From an uncultured Chlorobiales bacterium (lineage in GTDB: Bacteria; Bacteroidota; Chlorobiia; Chlorobiales; Chlorobiaceae): DNA of 8,839 bases. The position numbers were made by a program, and so were the translations under genes. This document shows, piece after piece, positions 1 through 5,703 of the stretch. The stretch spans positions 1 to 8,839 of the forward strand of contig CAIUQW010000417.1 of the NCBI GenBank assembly GCA_903901395.1, written 5' to 3'. The notes below the pieces were generated by a model. It ran no database searches, was not told the DNA's origin, and saw nothing but the letters and a program-made list of their open reading frames with translations. Within the stretch, counting starts at the first letter, position 1. Each line of letters opens with the position of its first letter.

Positions 1-102
1 ACTACGACCTGTCGTGTCTGAAATGTAGTTTTTCGATGCAATGATGCCAATGAACAGGTGCTTTTCAGGGTAAAATGAGCCTGCATCGCTGAAGTCATTT
101 CT
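1..102 (-). pseudogene. Open-frame scrap running off the left edge
   Basis: On the minus strand one frame stays open for 34 codons, from just after a stop at 103-105 to base 1. It contains a plausible protein-like run including SFYPEKHLFIGII and ISDTTGRS. There is no start codon and no ribosome binding site. It lies just downstream, in another frame, of the truncated ATPase piece at 126-290, so it could be a frame-shifted or internally deleted continuation of that gene or a scrap of another one. I do not recognise the family. A chance open stretch of this length is also possible in AT-rich DNA. Confidence 0.2.
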
Positions 103-125
103 TTAGGTATTTCAAATCTCCATTT

Positions 126-290
126 TTAGAGGCGCCCATATTTGTCGTCTGTGGGTTGATGCAGATAATTTGATAATATACTTTTCCCTGTTCCATTTAA
201 ACCATAAATAAGGTTTACCTTTTTGTCGGTTTCCAAAGATGTTAGGCGCTTATAGCTTGCTACATTATTTAGGTTTATTTTGGTTATCAT
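126..290 (-). pseudogene. Truncated N-terminus of a PrrC/RloC-like AAA ATPase
   Basis: This minus-strand frame runs from an ATG at 288-290 to a TAA at 126-128 and encodes 54 residues. Residues 24-43 read KVNLIYGLNGTGKSILSNYL. That is a P-loop (GLNGTGKS, residues 30-37) preceded by the beta-strand and followed by the helix expected at the start of AAA_13 proteins, the group that includes the RloC and PrrC anticodon nucleases. The opening MITKINLNNVASYKRL also fits such N-termini. Family members are several hundred residues long and need a signature motif and Walker B, so this piece cannot be functional. No good Shine-Dalgarno is visible; only an A-rich stretch precedes the ATG. PrrC-type genes are known to sit beside type I restriction loci, and an hsdR gene lies in this window. 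The P-loop is directly visible; the precise family is inferred. Confidence 0.6.
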
Positions 291-795
291 AGAATATTTT
301 TCTTTAGCAATTTTTTGGCATGATGCTCAACTTGCTTATCTGTGCTATTCCATACTTCCCATATTCTGGACGAATAAGGGAGACAACGTGTCGTGTGTAT
401 AATAACGGTCGAATATTTATAGCTCTTGCACAGCAGCCACTGCCTCAACATCAAGCCAATCCCCCCACCCCATCCACAAACCTCCCAAAGCTCGCAGCTC
501 CGCCGCACGCCGGGCATCAGTGGCATTTCAGCCCTGCTTCCGAGTGACCCGATCCATATAAAAGCGCTTGCGTGAGGCATTTTTCGTGGGGGAAAGGTGA
601 AACTACCTTGTACTTCAGCCAACACATTATATGAAGGTAAAAAATTTGTACCGGATAGCAAGTACATGCGTGCGCTACAAATGCTGTTCCGGGGAAATTT
701 TCTCTTCCGGTTTCGGGGCGAAAAAGGTTAATAAGGCGTTACTTCGTCGTGAGTCAAAAGAAAAATGACGGAGATTCGTCATTGCGAGATTAAGA
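291..795. other. Gene-poor stretch with decayed coding scraps
   Basis: I find no convincing complete gene in these roughly 500 bases. The longest open frames on either strand have poor composition, lack ribosome binding sites and overlap each other. Two minus-strand segments have protein-like endings. One (417-527) is described separately. The other, ending near 679, reads TFFAPKPEEKISPEQHL before its stop. Both look like C-terminal scraps of genes lost from this spot. The GC content rises and falls within the stretch, as expected for a patchwork of remnants. Confidence 0.5.
417..527 (-). pseudogene. Possible C-terminal gene remnant, family unknown
   Basis: This minus-strand frame opens directly after an in-frame TGA (528-530) and runs 36 codons to a TAA at 417-419. 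It includes ATDARRAAELRALGG near its start and ends WLDVEAVAAVQEL. The residue mix (Ala, Leu, Arg, Glu, Trp with GC-rich third positions) looks like genuine coding sequence from a GC-rich genome rather than noise, and ending in a charged helix is typical of a real C-terminus. It has no start codon. The upstream part is in other frames or missing. I do not recognise the family, and a spurious frame remains possible because the opposite strand is open here too. Confidence 0.22.
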
Positions 796-816
796 GGACG
801 GCCACAAGAGCCGTCC
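796..816. repeat. Hairpin right after the NAT gene stop
   Basis: GGACGGC (796-802) and GCCGTCC (810-816) form a perfect 7-bp inverted repeat around a 7-base loop. The arm at 816 touches the NAT stop codon (817-819). On the minus strand it could act as a transcription terminator for the gene cluster, although the tail after it (TCTTAATCTC) is only moderately T-rich. The flanking words GTCATTGCGAG and CCGTCCCTACA resemble short dispersed palindromes common between genes in many bacteria, so it may instead be a copy of such a repeat that doubles as a terminator. Confidence 0.5.
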
Positions 817-1575
817 CTACAGCATGAAATGCCGACGCAGCAGCTCGGGAATATCCTCCTTGCTGACCATATTCTCCTCCACCCGCCCCTCCGATACATA
901 TCTGAACCGCTCGCCGCTCAGTATCGATTTGCCGGTTGGATGCTGCAAGACAACAATCAGCCCTTGCACGAAAATCGACTCTGGATGGGTCGCGTTGAGC
1001 CAGTTGGCCGGTTCGAAATCCACCCACTCCTGAGGAAAAAGGTTGAACTCGTAGAGCTTTTTCCACTCGCCATCGGTGAAGGATTGCAGCAGGTAGTTCC
1101 GATCAGACGCCATCGTGAGCTTGAAAGTATCGTAATCCTGCCTGATCTCCCGGTCGAGCCAGTGGAGATCGATTGGTTCGCGGATGCCGTAACCACCGAA
1201 GCCGAGGTCGCAGAGCCACTCCGCGCCATCGATGTCGGCGATAATCGCCACATGGGTTTTCGGTCGCCGGACTGGATAGGTCATCGGACGAGCCGCCACG
1301 AACCGGTACGAAATGTCGAGCGCTTCGAGCGCCATCGCGAAGATGCCGTTCACCTCGTAGCAGTAGCCGCCGCGCCACCGCTCGACGATCTTCGCGTAAA
1401 TCACTTCAGGTGCGAGCGACGGCACCTTGCCCGCCTGAACATCGAGATTCTCGAACGGCACCGAAAAGAGCTGGCACCGCATGAGGCGCTTCAGCGTCTC
1501 GAAATCCGGCGACGGCTCGCCGTGAAATCCGATGCGGGCGAGATATGAGGAAAGATCGAAATTGGTGGCTTTCAT
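817..1575 (-). CDS. nat: Arylamine N-acetyltransferase
   Basis: The 252-residue product transfers an acetyl group from acetyl-CoA to arylamines, hydrazines or related amines by a ping-pong mechanism in the cytosol. The family signature RGGYCYEVNG surrounds the catalytic Cys72. His108 (in KTHVAII) and Asp123 (in WLCDLGFGG) complete the Cys-His-Asp triad at the expected spacing, so the active site is intact. The N-terminal helical bundle and the conserved FSVPFENLDV segment (residues 37-46) are present. Bacterial NATs are usually about 270-280 residues, so this one is slightly short at the C-terminus. It starts at an ATG with a poor ribosome binding site, 30 bp after the DinB-like gene, and is the last gene of the five-gene minus-strand cluster. 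A hairpin touches its stop codon. The natural substrate cannot be told from sequence. Confidence 0.93.
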   Translation of the reverse strand: MKATNFDLSSYLARIGFHGEPSPDFETLKRLMRCQLFSVPFENLDVQAGKVPSLAPEVIYAKIVERWRGGYCYEVNGIFAMALEALDISYRFVAARPMTYPVRRPKTHVAIIADIDGAEWLCDLGFGGYGIREPIDLHWLDREIRQDYDTFKLTMASDRNYLLQSFTDGEWKKLYEFNLFPQEWVDFEPANWLNATHPESIFVQGLIVVLQHPTGKSILSGERFRYVSEGRVEENMVSKEDIPELLRRHFML

Positions 1576-1605
1576 TGGTAAATCACGGAAATATATGCAG
1601 TAATA

Positions 1606-2124
1606 TCAAACTGAACATGGCCACGACGGTTCCGGCTTGTGACGCCAGATCCAGGCGATGAAGTCGGTCATGGGCGGATCGACGCCAAGCTCGCGCAGGC
1701 GGGCGCTGAGTTGGCCGCGATGATACGCGCTGTGCTGCGGCACCTGTACGAGCGCATCAGCCACAGAGTGGTCGGCCACGGTGAAGCCGAGCTTTTCGGT
1801 CGCCATACTCGACCACGGCAGATTGGCGACGCGCTCCAGCGCCTCGGGAGTCAGCGATTCGAGAAAGCACATCGATCCGGTGTGAACCTTCCGGGCCAAA
1901 TCGATCAGAGCGCGGAAATCGAGGCCATCAGCCACACGCGGATCGAACGGCTCGCCGCGCCAGACATCGAGAAAAACGCTCTGCACCATATGCAAATGGC
2001 GCAACTTGCTAAGAATATACTCGTCCCCTGCCGCTACCGGCCTGGCGGCAATCGTGGACAAAACAAGCGCATCCGCCCACGCCATGTGGCGAAACTGATC
2101 GGCGAGCAGTGAAAAAGCGTCCAT
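1606..2124 (-). CDS. DinB/YfiT-like four-helix metal-binding protein
   Basis: The 172-residue product looks like a DinB superfamily protein: a four-helix bundle that typically holds a divalent metal with three histidines and often acts as a thiol-dependent transferase or unknown stress protein. The N-terminal helix (LLADQFRHMAWADALVLS), a second helix with LRHLHMVQSVFLDVW (residues 41-55, candidate ligand His43 or His45) and the classic late motif HSAYHRGQL (His131, His135) are visible. The length matches the family's usual 150-180 residues. The start ATG at 2124 has no clear Shine-Dalgarno; Met14 is a possible alternative, but it would cut into helix 1. It sits 61 bp after the GNAT gene and 30 bp before nat. 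The name refers to a fold family and says nothing about SOS control here; I see no LexA-type site. The substrate is unknown. Confidence 0.82.
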   Translation of the reverse strand: MDAFSLLADQFRHMAWADALVLSTIAARPVAAGDEYILSKLRHLHMVQSVFLDVWRGEPFDPRVADGLDFRALIDLARKVHTGSMCFLESLTPEALERVANLPWSSMATEKLGFTVADHSVADALVQVPQHSAYHRGQLSARLRELGVDPPMTDFIAWIWRHKPEPSWPCSV

Positions 2125-2185
2125 AGCGAGTCGGTTGAGTTCAGAAAAGCGTCTCTTGAATGTATAAAACTTGCGGTAAAAGCAC

Positions 2186-2674
2186 TCAAAGCGACGCCTT
2201 CAGCTTGCGGCCACCCGTCACCGTGAAGCCCTCCTGCTCGTAAAACGCGAGCGTCCGGTCGAACTCAGGAAGCGGCGGCGTGGTCACTTCGAGGCGCGTC
2301 CAGCCGACCGACCTGCCGAACTGCTTCGCCGCCTCCAGTAGCCCCTGCCCCACCCCAAGACTACGGCATTCCGGGCGCACGTACAGCTCGGGAATCGTGC
2401 CGAACACGCCACCGGCGTACAGAGCGCAGCTTTCGTACATGGCGATGAAACCCACTGGCTCGTCGCTCCGGTCGAAAGCAACGAACACCACGTAGCGCCC
2501 GGCATCGAGAAAATCGCGAAGCCGCGCCACGGTCTCGTCGGACGCCACATCGAACGCCTGCACGCCGATGGCCAGCATGATCTCCGACAGCAACTCGTCA
2601 ACCATCGAAGCCACCGCCACCACATCCGCCGCGGCAGCCCTGCGTATCATGAACTGATTATTGTGCTCTGACAT
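2186..2674 (-). CDS. GNAT family N-acetyltransferase
   Basis: The product is a GCN5-related N-acetyltransferase of 162 residues. The acetyl-CoA pyrophosphate-binding motif RSLGVG (Arg104-Gly109) follows the strand ELYVRPE, as in family motif A. The C-terminal LAFYEQEGF matches the usual motif B Tyr region, and GFIAMYESC is the central strand. I start at Met47 of the longest open frame (ATG at 2672-2674). The upstream extension lies inside the TfoX-like gene and has no domain content, and the chosen start gives the usual GNAT length. The ribosome binding site is weak (GCGGA a few bases upstream), and Met55 is the next candidate. It sits between the TfoX-like gene (62 bp) and the DinB-like gene (61 bp). 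The acceptor could be a small amine, an antibiotic, or a protein amino group; sequence alone does not decide. Confidence 0.88.
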   Translation of the reverse strand: MSEHNNQFMIRRAAAADVVAVASMVDELLSEIMLAIGVQAFDVASDETVARLRDFLDAGRYVVFVAFDRSDEPVGFIAMYESCALYAGGVFGTIPELYVRPECRSLGVGQGLLEAAKQFGRSVGWTRLEVTTPPLPEFDRTLAFYEQEGFTVTGGRKLKASL

Positions 2675-2736
2675 ATTCCGCAATATTCTTGCTTGTTGAC
2701 CGCTGATGCTCGATACTCCGACTTTCGATGCGCGAT

Positions 2737-3066
2737 TCACCGGGCTTTTTTCCGGCGCTCCTTCGGAACCGGCAACTCGCGCCCGGTCGCGCGGATGAGT
2801 TCCGAAATCCACTCTCGATCCTCAATTTCTTCCCCTACAAGAAGATACGGCTTCGCACCCGGATATGGCAATGCTTCTTCAAGTTGCCCGCCGATTTCTC
2901 GCCCAGCGGCGGTCGGCTTCACGAACAATCGATTATCGCACACAAGCGCCACAACTTTTCCTTCGCAATAGATCGCATATTCGCCGAACATCTTCCGAAA
3001 AGTTATAGTCCCAGCAGCGGCAATCTGCTCGCAAACATATTCTACAAATGACAATTCGGATGACAT
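2737..3066 (-). CDS. TfoX N-terminal domain protein
   Basis: The 109-residue product is a stand-alone TfoX N-terminal domain. Diagnostic stretches are TFRKMFGEYAIYCEGK (about residues 22-37), VCDNRLFVKPT (about 42-52) and YPGAKPYLLVGEEIEDREW (about 67-85). It lacks the C-terminal TfoX domain found in the competence regulator of Haemophilus and Vibrio, so a role in competence should not be assumed. Single-domain relatives are common, small and mostly uncharacterised. It ends in a basic tail (KERRKKAR) that could contact nucleic acid, which is inference. Start is the ATG at 3066; no strong Shine-Dalgarno precedes it. It follows the small hypothetical gene by only 17 bp, which supports co-transcription or translational coupling. 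Confidence 0.85.
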   Translation of the reverse strand: MSSELSFVEYVCEQIAAAGTITFRKMFGEYAIYCEGKVVALVCDNRLFVKPTAAGREIGGQLEEALPYPGAKPYLLVGEEIEDREWISELIRATGRELPVPKERRKKAR

Positions 3067-3083
3067 AGGATATATTATTTATT

Positions 3084-3290
3084 TCATTTTGATGAATCGC
3101 GACTCCTCTCAAAGCAACGAGTTCCAACTCGCTCAGCCTTGCAGAAAATGCAGTCTGACGGATAAACCGCGCACAGTTCGAGATACTTTCCATCTATCAT
3201 CGAAGCGATAAACTTCTCGCTCGACTGTTTGCGGATAATATGAATTGCCTCCTCCAACGTGACGATCTCCGCCTTCCCCGACTCACTCAT
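3084..3290 (-). CDS. Small hypothetical protein with C-terminal cysteines
   Basis: The 68-residue product starts MSESGKAEIVTLEEAIHII and carries three cysteines late in the chain (DCIFCKAERVGTRCFERS) plus one earlier (ELCAVYP). The CxxC followed nine residues later by another Cys could bind zinc or form a redox pair, but three or four cysteines in so small a protein prove nothing. I chose the ATG at 3288-3290; a TTG six bases upstream is also in frame. AGAGTGG a few bases before the ATG is a weak ribosome binding site. It is the first gene of the minus-strand cluster, 17 bp before the TfoX-like gene, and lies at the border where GC-rich DNA gives way to the AT-rich island. I do not recognise a family. 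Its composition and tight packing argue that it is real. Confidence 0.55.
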   Translation of the reverse strand: MSESGKAEIVTLEEAIHIIRKQSSEKFIASMIDGKYLELCAVYPSDCIFCKAERVGTRCFERSRDSSK

Positions 3291-3368
3291 CGCCAAACCA
3301 CTCTATTTTCAGATACATCTAACGAATTTACATCATCATATCATCATATTAATTACCTTAAATATTCT

Positions 3369-3397
3369 TTCATACTTTACCAAAAATCGTCATACAA
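3369..3397 (-). promoter_or_regulatory. Weak candidate promoter for the five-gene cluster
   Basis: On the minus strand TTGTAT (3392-3397) and TATGAA (3369-3374) are 17 bases apart, about 80 bp upstream of the first gene of the cluster. They match the sigma-70 consensus at three and four of six positions. The region is AT-rich, so chance matches are expected. This is only a candidate. Confidence 0.2.
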
Positions 3398-3484
3398 AAA
3401 ACATACTTATTTATAAAAGCAAAAATACCTCAAGAGTCTTATAATTGTTTTTTTGTAAAATAACTTCCAAATACCAGAAATCAT

Positions 3485-4996
3485 TTATTCTTGCCGTTGA
3501 TTTTCTACTGCAAAAATGATAACACTTCTCATTTGCGATCTATGAGGCCGCACCGAAAGGATATCATCATAATCATCATCATTATATTTCTTCAAATCTT
3601 CGTTAATCTCATCTATTAATGGCTTATTTAATGGCCACTCACACATTCCACCCTTAAAATGATAACTTTTTGTCGTCTCAAGCGTTGTAGCATGTTCCTT
3701 CGCTATCATAGCTCGAGTAAAAAAAGCTATCTTAGATAATATCTGTTCATTTGAATACACAAAGCCTCCTTTCTCATTATAAGGATTTATAATTTGAAAG
3801 GTATCAAATCCCTCATCTAAAACAACAGCATCATCACAACCAAAAAAATCATACATTATTCTCCCAATACCCTCCAAAGTATTCCCAACCCTTCCAGACA
3901 AACCACCAGACGCCAAGCAAACCAGCTCATCATTATGTGCTCCAAGAACACCAAAAGGATAAACATTATGAGGAAAAAATATTTCAACTTTGTCTTTCCT
4001 AATATCATCCGTATATCTTCTAAACTGACCTCTTCTTGTCGGTGAATCGAGAACTGGCTTAAAATGACGTTCTAGCAACTTCGACTTCAGCTCTTCCCAC
4101 TCGACTTTTATATAATCTTTTATGCAAAGGTCGATAATAACAGATGAAGATAACGCTGCACGCCTTTCATTCAGGTTATGAAATAATTGGTATTCGCCAA
4201 AGTTAATACTGTCCACAGGTTGACCTTGATAAGCACCATGAGCCTTAACTGTTGGCAGATTAAAAATATGTCGTATATCCTGAAATCTATCAATAGCATT
4301 TGCTAATGACAGCTCTTCACCACTTTCAACCACAGGCTTACCTGCCAATGCAAAATCAATACATGAAGAAATATCATGCACGTTAGCATCATAACTTTTA
4401 ATCTTAGATAACCGGCCCGCGTATCCATCCCTGTGATGCACATCTTTAATAATAACAGAATACCCACCAGGCACTTCATGAAAAGTAAGATCGAGCGCTT
4501 CATATCTACGCTTTAATAATGCCGCCGCTTCCGCGCTCCATTTTACAATACATCTATATATCCTATTTTCAAATGGCTCATAAATCTCATCGTCGCCCAA
4601 AAGACCACAAAACTTCACTTGACCAGGAATATATGATTTTCGAATATAAGCAACATGCCAAGGGTTCATTGTCAAATCCCCACAACTTTGCACACCAACA
4701 ATACGCCACTTATCACCATTTCGTTTACAAAATTCTTTAAGATGCTGATAAAGCGTCCATGTCCCAGCTCTTTGAATATAGGGATCAATTGTATCAGAAA
4801 GATCATTATTATGGCTAAGCTGGCGTGGCTGGCAAACAAAAGCAATAGAGTGAGGGTCGCGCATACGGGGCGATGTTATTCCATCACGCTTAATTCCTGG
4901 ACCATGTTCAAATCCTGGTGTAACCGAAATAAACATATGCTCACATGCGCCTGTTAATTTTAAAAAACTTATGCTAAACCTGCTACTTCTAGCCAT
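3485..4996 (-). CDS. Orphan protein with phosphodiester-glycosidase-like segment
   Basis: The product is 503 residues. The ATG at 4994-4996 is preceded by AGGAGGAG (5000-5007) at ideal spacing, so I reject the upstream in-frame ATG at 5065, which would add 23 residues. I do not recognise the whole protein. Residues 355-402 (NDELVCLASGGLSGRVGN, then TLEGIGRIMYDFFG and DDAVVLDEGFDTFQII) resemble the C-terminal core of the phosphodiester glycosidase (NAGPA/DUF2233) fold, where a Gly-Thr-Leu-Glu helix leads to a LNLDGGGS turn. Here the turn is LDEGFD, so catalysis like NAGPA is uncertain. Eleven cysteines and many histidines are scattered. There is no signal peptide or membrane segment, which points to the cytosol. 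The C-terminus has an acidic run (YNDDDYDDIL, 471-480). The gene is far more AT-rich than its neighbours and stands alone on the minus strand, divergent from hsdR. This suggests horizontal acquisition, perhaps as defence-island cargo. Coding is near certain, function speculative. Confidence 0.85.
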   Translation of the reverse strand: MARSSRFSISFLKLTGACEHMFISVTPGFEHGPGIKRDGITSPRMRDPHSIAFVCQPRQLSHNNDLSDTIDPYIQRAGTWTLYQHLKEFCKRNGDKWRIVGVQSCGDLTMNPWHVAYIRKSYIPGQVKFCGLLGDDEIYEPFENRIYRCIVKWSAEAAALLKRRYEALDLTFHEVPGGYSVIIKDVHHRDGYAGRLSKIKSYDANVHDISSCIDFALAGKPVVESGEELSLANAIDRFQDIRHIFNLPTVKAHGAYQGQPVDSINFGEYQLFHNLNERRAALSSSVIIDLCIKDYIKVEWEELKSKLLERHFKPVLDSPTRRGQFRRYTDDIRKDKVEIFFPHNVYPFGVLGAHNDELVCLASGGLSGRVGNTLEGIGRIMYDFFGCDDAVVLDEGFDTFQIINPYNEKGGFVYSNEQILSKIAFFTRAMIAKEHATTLETTKSYHFKGGMCEWPLNKPLIDEINEDLKKYNDDDYDDILSVRPHRSQMRSVIIFAVENQRQE

Positions 4997-4999
4997 TTT

Positions 5000-5007
5000 C
5001 TCCTCCT
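5000..5007 (-). promoter_or_regulatory. Strong Shine-Dalgarno deciding the orphan gene start
   Basis: AGGAGGAG on the minus strand, with the AGGAGG core five bases from the ATG at 4996. It is the best ribosome binding site in the window and fixes the start of the 503-residue protein 23 codons inside the longest open frame. Confidence 0.85.
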
Positions 5008-5199
5008 GTTTGTTTTCATTTCTCCAGCGACAAAACGCGAATGTTCCCAGCAATATTTTATGCAAAAAAACGAAACTTATTCTATTATGTCGAGTAAGCT
5101 CGGTTTGAAATACAGTCCAATTAAAAAAGAGATTTCATCCTCAGACAATTAACAAAGTAATTTTATTATGAAACAGATAGAGGAAAATTAACGTATACA

Positions 5200-5217
5200 A
5201 TAGCCAACACAGGCTAT
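5200..5217. repeat. Small hairpin, ATAGCC/GGCTAT
   Basis: ATAGCC (5200-5205) and GGCTAT (5212-5217) form a perfect 6-bp inverted repeat around a 6-base loop (AACACA). It lies about 200 bp upstream of the orphan gene start and could be a regulatory site or a piece of a non-coding transcript. No T-run follows. Confidence 0.3.
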
Positions 5218-5265
5218 CGAATATTTCAACAAATCAACATGAGCACCGTCTCGAAAGGAAATTAA

Positions 5266-5286
5266 TAAGCCCGGCGGTTGGGCTTA
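5266..5286 (-). terminator. Possible terminator hairpin TAAGCCC/GGGCTTA
   Basis: TAAGCCC (5266-5272) and GGGCTTA (5280-5286) form a perfect 7-bp stem with a GC-rich base and 7-base loop. Read on the minus strand, the stem runs into TTAATTTCC, a modest T-rich tail, so it could stop transcription coming from the hsdR side. No gene ends next to it on either strand, so it may be left over from a lost gene or end a small RNA. Confidence 0.35.
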
Positions 5287-5350
5287 CATAGAGAAGCTAC
5301 AAAGTATAATAATTATTTGCAAAAACATTTTGAAAATACAGCGTTCCTCA

Positions 5351-5362
5351 CCCCCCCCCCCC
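5351..5362. repeat. Run of 12 C upstream of hsdR
   Basis: Twelve consecutive C bases sit 341 bp before the hsdR start, in otherwise mixed, fairly AT-rich DNA. Homopolymers of this length mutate by slippage. In some bacteria such tracts near restriction genes switch expression, but this one is neither in a coding frame nor between obvious -35 and -10 boxes. Confidence 0.9.
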
Positions 5363-5421
5363 ACTCCTCGTGTCTAACCGGTCAGCGGTTTAGCATGTCA
5401 CGGCAGTTTTACCATTGAAGC

Positions 5422-5438
5422 ATGATGGCATTCATCAT
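5422..5438. promoter_or_regulatory. ATGATG/CATCAT dyad, possible operator
   Basis: A perfect 6-bp inverted repeat with a 5-base spacer (GCATT) lies 265 bp upstream of hsdR. The size suits a dimeric repressor, but no regulator gene is visible and a chance match is possible. Confidence 0.2.
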
Positions 5439-5703
5439 CGTCGAAAAATGATGGTTGTTCGTCGGTTCGATCAGATTGGTCATTTCGTGGGGAGTGCCGT
5501 CAGATGGATAAGCTTTTGTATAACAAACATTATTGAAAATCCTTGCCTACTCGTTTGATGTAAATGCTTGGTGTTCATGCCTTCATCTGGTAACTTGGCT
5601 TTATGCGGTTGGATGAACGATTTTTGTGAAACGACATACCCTTCGTCACCCTGCCGAACCGGTGAACATCCCGTCAGGCGAGGCAACTACAAACGATCTC
5701 TGA

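Larger units (their letters stand above)
5008..5703. other. Long divergent intergenic region before hsdR
   Basis: This stretch of about 690 bases separates the divergent orphan gene and hsdR. I find no supported gene on either strand; the longest open frame (5480-5686, minus) has no ribosome binding site and no recognisable content. The left half is AT-rich and the right half moves towards the GC level of hsdR. It holds two small hairpins (5200-5217 and 5266-5286), a run of 12 C (5351-5362), an AACCG/CGGTT inverted repeat (5376-5390) and an ATGATG/CATCAT dyad (5422-5438). Promoters for both flanking genes should lie here, but none matches consensus well. Confidence 0.5.

Noticed and set aside
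320..547. 75-residue plus-strand open frame
   Set aside because: Pro- and Gln-rich low-quality content with no ribosome binding site; it is the complement of a more protein-like minus frame.
287..667. 126-residue minus-strand open frame
   Set aside because: Trp- and Gly-rich composition with no recognisable domain and no ribosome binding site. It overlaps the start of the ATPase piece in another frame.
2675..2812. N-terminal extension of the GNAT gene
   Set aside because: It overlaps the end of the TfoX-N gene, has no domain content, and the inner start gives the normal family length.
4997..5065. N-terminal extension of the orphan gene to the upstream ATG
   Set aside because: The AGGAGGAG ribosome binding site lies inside this extension, ideally spaced from the ATG at 4996.
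5463..5475. GGTTCGATC, like a tRNA T-loop
   Set aside because: No matching T-stem, anticodon arm or acceptor stem around it, so it is not a tRNA or a convincing attachment site.
5480..5686. 68-residue minus-strand open frame before hsdR
   Set aside because: No ribosome binding site, no recognisable content, and composition like non-coding DNA.
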